Source of the DNA: Watersipora subatra
Lineage: Eukaryota > Bryozoa > Gymnolaemata > Cheilostomatida > Watersiporidae
Length of the DNA: 64,000 nucleotides
Reading direction: 5' to 3'
Assembly (NCBI RefSeq): GCF_963576615.1
Contig: NC_088717.1
Coordinates: forward strand, 53,572,526-53,636,525
The position numbers and the translations under genes are program-made. The notes under the pieces were generated by a model. It saw nothing but the letters and a program-made list of their open reading frames with translations. It did no database searches and was not told the origin of the DNA. Positions 36,901 through 45,900 of this stretch are shown here, in pieces (within the stretch, counting starts at the first letter, position 1; every line of letters starts with the position of its first letter).

Positions 36901-37550
36901 TTAAAAGCTAAATTGAGAATTGCCAAATTCTACAAAAACTTAAATGTGTGATCTGTTTGTCTCATAATATATGTCAAAACAGTGTTAGTACAATACAATA
37001 TCAACTTACATTGGCCATGGCAGCAGTCGAGTCCAAAAACCAGAAAACCTACAACAATGTAAATGCAAGCATTGTTAGCTTGGTATAACCTGTGTAATAT
37101 ATAGTAGTTATATTGTCAATAGAACTACTAGATATAGAAATTCATATTAGTTATATATATTCTATAGTTTCTATATATTAGGCAATGTATAGAAATATAT
37201 TGCCCAGAATATTTGTAATTATCTTCTCACACATACGACAAACATAATTTTCTATTTCATGACACTAAAACACTACATCCATCATCATTTGTTTCATTTT
37301 ATGAACTTTCAGTTACTACAACCTACAGTTCACTCTCTCAACTTTTACGCAATACTTTTAGACTACTAAGTAGTAAAACACTTTTTTTCAACTCGGTCAA
37401 TAATTCCTTATTTCTGTTTGTCATTTTTCTGTCAGTATGTAGCGAAAAACATCATTTTTATGATTAACATTGCTAATGGTAAATTTTAACTACACATGCT
37501 AAAATGCAATAAATCTCACCAATAGCTAAAAGACAAGTAAACCTCCCCAT
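26762..37550 (-). CDS. A2: complete secreted protein, Cys-rich module + four TSP1 repeats + Arg-rich tail
   Basis: Nine exons on the minus strand: 37550-37520, 37048-37010, 35861-35715, 30439-30329, 30016-29769, 29421-29260, 28900-28742, 27978-27814 and 26947-26762. They total 1,248 bases (415 codons plus stop), every junction is GT-AG and phases join without error. Protein order: signal peptide (about residues 1-23; MGRFTCLLAIG then FLVFGLDCCHGQ), Cys-rich module, Ser/Gly/Pro linker, four TSP1 modules with WxxW motifs, and a 61-residue tail with about 20 Arg, five Cys, no Lys and no acidic residue. Predicted to be secreted; TSP1 repeats commonly bind glycosaminoglycans or matrix, and the cationic tail could bind anionic surfaces or nucleic acid, which is inference. 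It is the intact paralogue of A1 (tail to tail) and is divergent from B. A TATA-like motif lies upstream. I know no named family with this exact architecture. Confidence 0.87.
27317..27495 (+). mobile_element. TTAA-type long-inverted-repeat element, fragment C4
   Basis: Only one end of family C is present (aaaggttgacttgcaacaaa through to accgccgtagatcagaatt). It lies in a different A2 intron from the one C1 occupies in A1, so it is an independent insertion. Confidence 0.75.
27814..27978 (-). CDS. A2 exon: last TSP1 module
   Basis: 165 bases, phase 0-0; AECPMDGMWTQWNNWNACPV and onward with six Cys. A methionine inside this exon opens a spurious frame at its 5' side (up to 28083), which is intron read-through. 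Confidence 0.87.
28742..28900 (-). CDS. A2 exon: divergent TSP1 module
   Basis: 159 bases, phase 0-0; acceptor tgtttag, donor GTAAGT. ANCPACMCNPWQNWSVCSV and onward. Nearly identical to A1 2012-2170. Confidence 0.86.
29260..29421 (-). CDS. A2 exon: TSP1 module, single copy
   Basis: 162 bases, phase 0-0; acceptor ctgatag, donor GTAGCT. TVCGADGTWNTWGSWSTCSV and onward. It corresponds to both tandem exons of A1. Confidence 0.86.
29769..30016 (-). CDS. A2 exon: first TSP1 module
   Basis: 248 bases; acceptor cattttag, donor GTAAGT. It starts in a split codon and ends in phase 0. Leader ATLSLGGKSVACTF precedes the TSP1 core CGAWSNWGGCSATCGS. Same length as the A1 exon 292-539. Confidence 0.86.
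30329..30439 (-). CDS. A2 exon 4: linker
   Basis: 111 bases; acceptor tgttttag, donor GTAAGT. It encodes TPVVPFSVGQTICSPTPLLG and GSSYQFGVQDSASAAS, a low-complexity linker with one Cys. Supported by phase fit with the neighbouring exons; no A1 copy is in the window to compare. Confidence 0.75.
30440..30890. other. A2 intron 3, proximal part
   Basis: Nothing recognised. Confidence 0.5.
30891..31165. repeat. Nested palindrome around (AT)n
   Basis: Outer inverted ends ccagtgtgctaagatatata and atatatcttggcacactgg enclose a pure (AT)n tract (30907-30980) and an inner hairpin of about 32 bp per arm (actaataaatcatttaaaag at 31058 onward, complement at 31113 onward). Confidence 0.8.
31320..32560. 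repeat. Pentamer-derived satellite with a 15-bp core array
   Basis: The core 31808-32113 is about 20 copies of taatgtagtgtggtg. It is preceded by a 45-bp derived unit repeated at 31690-31808 and flanked on both sides by diverged aatgcaatgtaatg-type sequence. The 15-bp period leaves several frames open, giving a false 201-codon frame. Confidence 0.93.
32690..33240 (+). other. GC-richer repeat, possibly an LTR remnant
   Basis: It contains tcaactcggcctttaaagag and a TATA-like ctataaaatgaga near 33010. A related segment is at 59400-59990 on the other strand (gactcggcctttgaaagag). No TG...CA ends or target duplication were fixed. It lies in A2 intron 3. Confidence 0.3.
33425..34960. repeat. 31-bp minisatellite, ~49 copies
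   Basis: Unit agtaagtgtgtagagataat followed by gttcagtaaag, with many substitutions. It sits in A2 intron 3. The array and its left flank are the inverted homologue of the short array at 5330-5520. Confidence 0.94.
34968..35160 (-). repeat. Dispersed repeat family B, copy 4
   Basis: Fragment with ttattacttgctaat, tttatttgaacttcacaaaa and a truncated head (gactttattacccgcaacac). Confidence 0.6.
35440..35595. repeat. Degenerate (CA)n microsatellite
   Basis: Cac/aca-rich tract with cgcacg and taca interruptions. The Thr/His frames through it are artefacts. Confidence 0.85.
35715..35861 (-). CDS. A2 exon 3: Cys-rich N-terminal module
   Basis: 147 bases, entered after one base of a codon and left after one base (2 + 48 codons + 1). 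It encodes TSCADVQSCVTYLESSACNA, FGQRETVCITHTSCSQITT and DITSGCANA. Gene B exon 3 has the same phases and a similar Cys/Gly-Arg pattern. I know of no named domain that matches. Confidence 0.8.
35862..37009. other. A2 intron 2
   Basis: Nothing recognised except short duplicated phrases such as gtgcatagtaatgttccat (twice, about 36590-36630). Confidence 0.5.
37010..37048 (-). CDS. A2 exon 2: second half of signal peptide
   Basis: 39 bases; acceptor ttgttgtag, donor GTAAGT. FLVFGLDCCHGQ completes a hydrophobic leader. Phase pattern (2 + 12 codons + 1) matches gene B exon 2. Confidence 0.75.
37520..37550 (-). CDS. A2 exon 1: start codon and first half of signal peptide
   Basis: 31 bases from ATG at 37550; MGRFTCLLAI plus one base, donor GTGAGA. 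Gene B exon 1 is also exactly 31 bases with one base left over. An upstream ATG in another frame lies near 37596 and may be outside the transcript. Confidence 0.75.
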
Positions 37551-37610
37551 CCCTACGACGTGTTTGTGAAGGGGTTGAGCTGAGACTGCCACCCATGAGA
37601 TTATATCTTA

Positions 37611-37622
37611 TTTTATATATCA
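37611..37622 (-). promoter_or_regulatory. Candidate TATA box of A2
   Basis: The minus strand reads GATATATAAAAT about 60-70 bases before the A2 start codon, which would give a 5' UTR of about 35 bases. Position only; no initiator was tested. Confidence 0.4.
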
Positions 37623-37624
37623 TA

Positions 37625-38080
37625 ACACTAGTTGATAATTGCCCCATTTAAAAGATTAATATTCTAAGCTTACGGAGATAATCCAGAATTGATGGTGAGT
37701 TGAAAAAACCTTGTTTTTCAGCGAAGGCTGTCAGCCAGAAACAGGTGTGTCCCAATACTAGCTATTGCAAAATATTTGGATAATACACTCTATAGACAGA
37801 GATTGAGGTACATATCTTTACTGAAACTTAGCAGTTAAAGATATATGAGTGAACCATTACCTGAAAGTTAAAGATAATGAATTCTATTCTCTTTGCAATA
37901 GAAATGTACAGAAGAGGTGCATAACCAAATGAAAGAGCAAGCATACTAAAGCCTTTCATAGAACCATTCAGTGGTTCTGATCTTTGTATCCTTTCATATA
38001 TGAAATTTTTCCATATGTAATTTGTTTTTTTGGGTTTGTTTCTCTGTACTGCTTCTGTTTTTAACTATTTGAGTGAGGGT
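37625..38080. other. A2 upstream region
   Basis: Nothing recognised before the satellite. Confidence 0.45.
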
Positions 38081-38085
38081 AAATG

Positions 38086-39192
38086 AAATGATGTGATATG
38101 ATATATGATATGATATGATATGATATGACATGATATGATATGATATGATATGATATGATATGATATGACATGATATGATATGACATGACATGATATGATA
38201 TGATATGATATGATATGATATGATATGATATGATATGATATGATATGATATGATATGATATGATATGATATGATATGATATGATATGATATGATATGATA
38301 TGATATGATATGATATGATATGATATGATATGATATGATATGATATGATATGATATGACATGATATGACATGATATGACATGATATGACATGATATGACA
38401 TGATATGACATGATATGACATGATATGACATGATATGACATGATATGACATGATATGACATGATATGACATGATATGACATGATATGACATGATATGACA
38501 TGATATGACATGATATGACATGATATGACATGATATGACATGATATGACATGATATGACATGATATGACATGATATGACATGATATGACATGATATGACA
38601 TGATATGACATGATATGACATGATATGACATGATATGACATGATATGACATGATATGACATGATATGACATGATATGACATGATATGACATGATATGACA
38701 TGATATGACATGATATGACATGATATGACATGATATGACATGATATGACATGATATGACATGATATGACATGATATGACATGATATGACATGATATGACA
38801 TTATATGACATGATATGACATGATATGACATGATATGACATGATATGACATGATATGACATGATATGACATGATATGACATGATATGACATGATATGACA
38901 TGATATGACATGATATGACATGATATGACATGATATGACATGATATGACATGATATGACATGATATGACATGATATGACATGATATGACATGATATGACA
39001 TGATATGACATGATATGACATGATATGACATGATATGACATGATATGACATGATATGACATGATATGACATGATATGACATGATATGACATGATATGACA
39101 TGATATGACATGATATGACATGATATGACATGATATGACATGATATGACATGATATGACATGATATGACATGACATGACATGATATGATATG
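38086..39192. repeat. Satellite: tgata pentamer passing into 10-bp tgatatgaca array
   Basis: 38086-38355 is mainly the 5-bp unit (tgata)n; 38356-39170 is about 80 nearly perfect copies of tgatatgaca with one visible variant (ttatatgaca at 38801). The diverged edge at 39180-39240 has tgatgtcagg and taatgtcatg. Its minus strand is open in several frames, producing false frames up to 371 codons. Confidence 0.97.
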
Positions 39193-40440
39193 ATGTCAGG
39201 TGATGTCAGGTAATGTCATGTAATTCCATGTAATGCAACAATGTAACACGTTGATTAATTTGTTTTAACTATATGACTGTCATTAGCCGCGGATGCATAG
39301 TAAACATCATCAGATATAACAGGTCACATCGCTGAATAGTTTGCTAGTCAGTAAGGATGGCAGCAACTATAAATTAAATAGTTGTACGTACTACTAGACT
39401 CAATTCTATCAGATAACGATAATATGTCAGTCTTCTGGGGCTATTCTAAAAACAAGTCATGCCCTTGTGACCCATATATTAACTACAAATTTGACTCCAA
39501 CCCACTAGTTTATAATTTATGGAATCAATTTATCATATAGGGTTGCTGGAGGGGACGATCACTGAACTAATGGTACTTTTGAGCAAACTAGAAACTTAAT
39601 GTACAAAGAGAGCTTTGATCTTTATACAAGTTTAAGCTGTTTAAGTTGAGAACCAAATATCAGTCACAATAAAAACCACCTTCAAAATTATTTCATAACA
39701 ACATTCGTATGAACTAGGTTGCTCTGCATGTGTTGCTTAAAATAAGCTTTTTGACATTTAAAATATGTATTTACTACCACGTTAATTAAAAAACTCTCTG
39801 AGCTCATTAGTATTTGTTCAAGCACTTTCTATTTTTCTCCGATCAGCTAAACAGTATCTGTTAAAGTCGCTGTTAAAGGAAAATGATTATAACAATATTT
39901 TAATTGAGCTTTCAATTAGTATTTCAATTAGTATTTCAATTAGTTTGTACTGTAGAACTGCTAGAGGCAAGTGAATTGTAGCAGGAGACATTTATTGTCT
40001 ATTGTGGTAATTAATTAGTTAAAAATAGGATGATAGGTTTAATTCGAAGTTAGTTCTGCTAAGAAAGTGGTATTAAATCTCTATTTGCACAACAAAATAC
40101 TATTTTCATGATAGTTACAGCGAAATGACTTCAGTGCGTTGCAAAGTGTTTTATTCAGATTCTCAAAGATTATGACAGGATATGGTAGGCTGTGACAGGT
40201 TATGGCAGGCTATGATACCAATATGATCAGTACCTAGATCTATATGTAAATTGTTATCATAGAATGAATAGAATGTGCCACTGTCACACTACCAGTAATT
40301 GCTATGAATAACCTACAGATGTATAAGATCTGTGAGATTCAGACCAATTATTCAGTCAAGGAACTCAGACAAGGGTGAGTAAAACAGGTTGAGAAGAAAA
40401 AATGAAAAAGAATATATGTTTGAAAATGGACACAAAATTT
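39193..40440. other. Unrecognised non-coding sequence
   Basis: No coding signal. A small repeat of ggctatgacaggttatggca type occurs at 40175-40215. Confidence 0.45.
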
Positions 40441-40800
40441 TGAAAGATATCTTTTGAAAGTATCATTTTTAACCATTTGTGATCATTTTTGATATTTTAT
40501 GTTATCTGATTGCCAGAATGTTTCAAGATTAAAATTGATAAAATTTGATCGAAATTAAAACACTCAGAAGAAAAATTTACTCAAAATGACTTCACTAATT
40601 GCTATCTTTGCTATAGTTGATAGTTACAATCAAGGTTACAGTGTAAGAGTCTATTCTGGCGGCCATTTTACAACTATTATATAACATATTCGCACTTGCG
40701 GTTGATCCGAGTATTTTAACTGCGATAAGGTTTTGTCAATTTTAATCTTAAAACGTTCGGGCAGTCAGACCATCTCAGGCATCAAAAACAATCACAAATG
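40440..40800. mobile_element. Possible remnant related to the TTAA element at 7679-9668
   Basis: tgccagaatgtttcaagatt followed by aaaattgataaaatttgatc resembles tgccaagatatttgaagatt and onward at 7773-7815. No ends were found. Confidence 0.35.
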
Positions 40801-41655
40801 ATAGAAAAATACTGATAATTTCTGATAAAATCTACTAAAATTTTGAGCAACTTCATCTTCAAGCAGTTGACAAAAGGTCCTATAGTATCATCTTTTTATT
40901 GTGAAAATATGGGAGAAGGTATTCATACTTAGTACAAGTTTGGTTGCATTTGATTGTGGTGAGCTCGGATTATGAACAACTATAACATCTGCTCCTCAAA
41001 AGGGGTCAACCTGTTTATTCTGTCACGGCTGTACTCAGGAACTGATCTTGTAGAACATATATGGAACTGTAAGTTGCACGGATAAAACTCCTTTGTTGTA
41101 TGTCTAAACAATAGTAATATAGTTGAATAGTAATATTTTCTATCTACACCCTTTAGGATGTCACTTTCTATCTAGTTATTAATCTAATCCTCTCCTTATT
41201 TGAAGGTGTGTAAAAACTATGTTGGTATTAAACCAGTTAATGCTTTTCTTATCATTTTAAGGCAACTTTAATGGTAAGCCTTTTTGGATTATGGTTCAGG
41301 TTAGCATAGCTTACTAAACCGCAGTTGTAACCATCCCTATCAATGACTCATAGCAAGTCTTGACTTGAAGTATGGTGAGGTAATAGGTTAATAAAACAAT
41401 ACAATAAAATAATGTTTATACCCGGCTATAGAGGTGAGAATCCTAGTTCTCCGTAGACTTAAATAAGTTTTTTTTTAAATAGCCAATAGTGAACATCTTT
41501 TATTTTTTGTAACTACAAATATATTATTGCTCATCTAGTAATAAACTAACAATAATAACATGCTAATAATGCTTAGTATTAAGTTAATTAGGGCCACAGA
41601 AATATCCACGGAAATTTTCAAACTCAGTATCAGAACGCTAAATTTTGTCTGGATA
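40800..41655. other. Unrecognised non-coding sequence
   Basis: No coding signal or known repeat seen. Confidence 0.45.
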
Positions 41656-41835
41656 AACTATTGGTGCACAGATCAATCGAATTGTAACTATTGGTGCACT
41701 GATCAATCGAATTGTAACTATTGGTGCACAGATCAATCGAATTGTAACTATTGGTGCACGGATCAATCGAATTGTAACTATTGGTGCACTGATCAATCGA
41801 ATTGTAACTATTGGTGCACGAATCAATTGAATTGT
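41656..41835 (+). repeat. 30-bp tandem repeat, 6 copies
   Basis: Unit aactattggtgcac, one variable base, then gatcaatcgaattgt. The variable base runs a, t, a, g, t, g; the last copy has further changes. The 30-bp period keeps frames open on both strands, so the 105-codon frame through it is not evidence of a gene. Confidence 0.95.
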
Positions 41836-41837
41836 AA

Positions 41838-42826
41838 CGTATACCAGTTATACGGTACATATAACTGGTACGTATAACTAGTATGTATAATTAGTACATA
41901 TAACTAGTACGTGTAATTGGTATGTATAACTAGTACGGATAACTGGTATGTATAACTAGTATGTATAACTAGTACATATAACTAGTATATATAACTGGTA
42001 TGTATAACTAGTACGGATAACTAGTATGTATAACTAGTACATATAGCTAGTACGTATAACTAGTACAGATGACTAGTCCTTATAACTGGTATGTATAACT
42101 AGTACGTATAACTAGTATGTATAACTAGTACGTATAACTAGTACGTATAACTAGTACGGATGACTAGTCCTTATAACTGGTATGTATAACTAGTACGTAT
42201 AACTAGTACGTATAACTAGTACGTATAACTAGTACGTATAACTAGTACGTATAACTAGTACGTATAACTAGTACGTATAACTAGTGCGTATAACTGGTAT
42301 GTATAACTAGTACGTATAACTAGTACGTAACACGAGTATGTATAACTAGTATGTATAACTAGTACGCATAACTGGTATGTATAACTAGTATGTATAACTG
42401 GTACGTATAACTAGTATGTATAACTAATACGTATAACTGGTGCGTATAACTAGTATGTATAACTGGTACGTATAACTAGTACGTATAACTAGTACGTATA
42501 ACTAGTACGTATAACTAGTACGTATAACTAGTGCGTATAACTGGTATGTATAACTAGTACGTATAACTAGTACGTAACACGAGTATGTATAACTAGTATG
42601 TATAACTAGTACGCATAACTGGTATGTATAACTAGTATGTATAACTGGTACGTATAACTAGTATGTATAACTAATACGTATAACTAGTGCGTATAACTAG
42701 TATGTATAACTGGTACGTATAACTAGTATGTATAACTAGTACGTATAACTAGTACGTATAACTAGTGCGTAAAACGAGTATGTATAACTAGTATGTATAA
42801 CTAGTATGTATAACTAGAAACAGAAA
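41838..42826. repeat. 13-bp satellite (gtataactagtac), ~76 copies with higher-order repeat
   Basis: The unit contains the palindrome actagt and joins to form tacgta. A block of about 244 bp with rare variants (gtaacacgagtatg, actaatacgt, gtgcgtataactggt) occurs at about 42285-42528 and again from about 42529, showing higher-order amplification. Confidence 0.95.
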
Positions 42827-44250
42827 CAGCTAATGGGTAGTTTCATGAAAAGTCAGCTGTATCTAGTAATGTCTCTCTCCAAGTTTGTCAAAAAGTTAAA
42901 TGTTTCTAGAGTGTTTGTGATGTAATACATCCATAACCGCAACTCTCTCTGTTACATATATGTTAGCCGTTTTCAGCAAGGTTTTTGCAACCCTTCAAGG
43001 CTGAGTAGATCACTATAGACTGGGTTTTAATCAATTTATAAATATTTAAAAAATTTGATTGCTTCATTCTGAGTGACTACTGAAAATCATTAAGCAGGCA
43101 TTGAAAGCAATTCCAAATAAAAATGTGATTTTCTATAATCATTTAATGCAAGGGATAAAGTACAAAGAGAGCGACCATAAAACACTGGCTGAGTTGCTAT
43201 GAAGGTTTATTTGGCAAAGTACTTATCATTCGTGTTGAAATATTAACCACTTACAGATCTGACAGGGGATCATGTAAGGCTTTCACTGCTAATCCTATTA
43301 TAGTCATTAATGGTAACCTGATTCAGGCTGATACAGATAAGAATGTCCTCTACGCAGTTTTAATAAAATATTTTGGGGAGTAGCTAAAGTTGGTGTGTAA
43401 AACATTTTATGTTTTCATAACAAAATCACATTCTTTGCTTTAGTTGAATCACTCTGTCATATGACTGAGCAAAATACTTACTAGGAAAAAGTTTGCAATT
43501 ATGTACATGTAATTATGAATATCTTTCATCTATCTTTGTTAATAAGACATCCTATTTAAGTTTTTCAAAGGTTTCAAGTAAAGAAAAGTGTGCAAGGTAT
43601 TATGAAACACAGCAAGCCCCTCTATAAATAAATGCTAGTATTTCACATATAATTCACTAAATTGTAAAGCGTAATGCGGTTGAAAGCTAAAAATTAAGTT
43701 TCTCCTTAACAATGCAGCTAATAATGTTTTACAAGAGCCTAGGCTCAAACTTTCCTAGTTTTGGAAAAAAGGGCTTTCCTAAATGCATTGAATGCCAAAG
43801 CAACAATTTTCAGGCAAAGTTGCTAACATACATAGATCTGAATTACACTTGTTTGCTGATAGGTTAGTTGTACATAAATTACAGCTAAACCATTTAATCA
43901 GCTTCAGTTACTTTAGCCTCAGCTCAAGTTTATGATAATGGTTTGGTTAGAAGATTAGGTAGTGTACCAAACCAATTGCATGAAAATAAAAAATCTACAA
44001 AGAATTATAGCCGTTTTATGAAAATAAATGATCTCATTTTCAAATCGTGCGCTTAAGAAACTGTAATATAATTCAGGTAAATGTGATTGTGTCATTAAAT
44101 TGCTTTTTTGCGCCTAAAGGTTTAACTTTGACATACCTTTTGACTATATAATTGGCAATATATGTAAGTTTTGGTCAAATCGTTGAGTCTGATAGTGGCC
44201 TGATAGATAATATTACTAATGTCACATGGCCTAACATCGACCATGTTCAA
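42827..44250. other. Unrecognised non-coding sequence
   Basis: No coding signal or known repeat seen. Confidence 0.45.
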
Positions 44251-44251
44251 A

Positions 44252-44539
44252 ACAAGGTATAGCAATCATACAGCGTCTTTTCGGCACCAAATTGAAAGGC
44301 TGGCAACTGAACTCATCAAATATGTTTGGCAGCTTAAAGACAACGAAGTCGAATACAACATCGACTGGTGAATAATCACCAAAGCCGCTGCAAACTATAA
44401 TGAAAAATATGTGTGCAACCTTTGTATCGTTGGGAAGTATTACATCCTATGCAAACCAGAAATGGCTGGTCTTAACAACAAACGAGGTCTTATCTCATCT
44501 TGCCACCATTTAAGTAAATTCATGCTTTCTAAATTTTAA
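44252..44539 (+). pseudogene. Penelope-like element, 3' end of the endonuclease region
   Basis: The plus strand reads SNHTASFRHQIERLATELIK, YVWQLKDNEVEYNIDW, a TGA, then IITKAAANYNEKYVCNLCIV and so on to LNNKRGLISSCHHLSKFMLS and a stop. The pattern TELxKYxWxLKD, CNLC, LNKRxELxSxCxHxxKF is characteristic of the region after the GIY-YIG core in Penelope-like retroelements. One in-frame stop; the rest of the element is absent. A related fragment is at 57375-57940. Confidence 0.7.
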
Positions 44540-44819
44540 CCTTCATAATTATCTATAATGAGTTTAACTGTTTAGCTTACCTTAGATTATTTGGTTATAA
44601 TAATATATAAGAACTAACAGACATTAATTATCACCAGTGTCTGACGAGTGCATGTTTTTTTACCGCCAGCACGAAACTCTAAGTCATACAGTTTTATCAA
44701 ACTTTCACACTTTTTATTATCTATTTTAGATCAGCTCAGGATACTTAGAGCACTTTTATAGATGACGTGACCATAAATAAAATTATTTTGTGTTTATATA
44801 TATATATACTAAAGATATC

Positions 44820-45830
44820 CTATCGAGATCCTAGATTGTATCTCAACAGGAAAGATGGCGATAGGGGACTCAAAAGTTTACAGCAGACAGTGAAAGAGTA
44901 AGAACAAAGCATCAAAGCCTATACAGACTCCATGGCCACTTCAGATAAGTTGCTAGCTGAATTTCAATCGGCTGCTTTGACAATGGAGCTTCGCCCTGAT
45001 GATGAGGAAATTGGCTGATACACGAAACCTCTTCATGGTCCTTACCACTGACAAATATCTAAGGTTGGCGATCTTCACCAGACATATATGTGGCTGAACA
45101 AAGGAAACCTAACAGCCAATACAGAGTCGCTACTCATGGCAGCCCAGGAGCAAGTGCTCCCAACAAGGCAACTCCAAACAAAAATCTATCACACTAGAGA
45201 CGATCCTAGATGCAGACTGTGCAAAGATGCACCTAACACCATCCAACACATCATCAGTGGATGCAAGCAGCTAACAGGAAACGCATACACTGAGCGACAT
45301 AATCATGTTGCAGGTGTTGTGTATAGAAGTCTATGTGATGAGTATAGCTTTAATAAACCACAACACTGGTGGGAAGCTTCTGGTAAGGTCAATGAAAATT
45401 ACTGCGCTAAGATCCTCTGGGACTTCTACATCCGGAATGACAAGCATGTTCTAGCAAACCAACCAGATAAAGTGGCGGTGGACAAAGAGAACAAGAGGGC
45501 TACTATAATAGATATAGCAGTACCCATTGACTACAATATAGCCAGCAAAGAAAAAGAAAAGGTAGAGAAATATCTCCCTTTTGGAGAATAGATTGAAAAA
45601 TGCTGGGATGTAAGAACAACTGTAATTCTATTAGGCATTGGGGCACCGGCGCATAAAATGTGGCTTGCCCAGATACCGACAGCAATCAACTCAGGTGAGT
45701 TGCAGAAAAGTGTTCTATTGAGAACAGCTAAGATCTTGAGGTGAGTGCTCAAACTCCCAGGTCTCTGGTAGGAGACCCGAGTTAGAGCAGAGCTTACCAC
45801 CCATACGGGTTAACTGGGGTGATGAAACAA
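44820..45830 (+). pseudogene. R2-type (RLE) non-LTR retrotransposon, 3' part of the ORF
   Basis: A degenerate reading starts at about 44830 (YLNRKDGDRGLKSLQQTVK); an intact stretch 45088-45591 continues with a zinc-binding motif (CRLCKDAPNTIQHIISGC) and a restriction-like endonuclease motif (QPDKVAVDKENKRATIIDIA, a PD followed by a D about 14 residues on). A TAG at 45589-45591 interrupts; homology continues through IEKCWDVRTTVI, AHKMWLAQIPTAINSGELQK and LKLPGLW. It ends near gatgaaacaatttatatata with a TA tract. 5'-truncated, as is usual for non-LTR elements; the exact clade is not determined. Confidence 0.75.
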
Positions 45831-45900
45831 TTTATATATATATATATGTATATATATATATGTATATAAATGTATATATATATATATATATATATATAGA
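45831..45900. repeat. (TA)n microsatellite at the retroelement 3' end
   Basis: TA dinucleotides with gtatata and tgtata interruptions. Confidence 0.9.

Noticed and set aside
37994-39181. Minus-strand frames up to 371 codons of SCHIMSYHVI-type repeats
   Set aside because: Translation of the 10-bp satellite; open in several frames at once.
41560-41877. 105-codon frame with YWCTDQSNCN repeats
   Set aside because: 30-bp tandem repeat read in frame; the opposite strand is equally open, there are no splice sites or homologous exon, and the next array destroys the frame.
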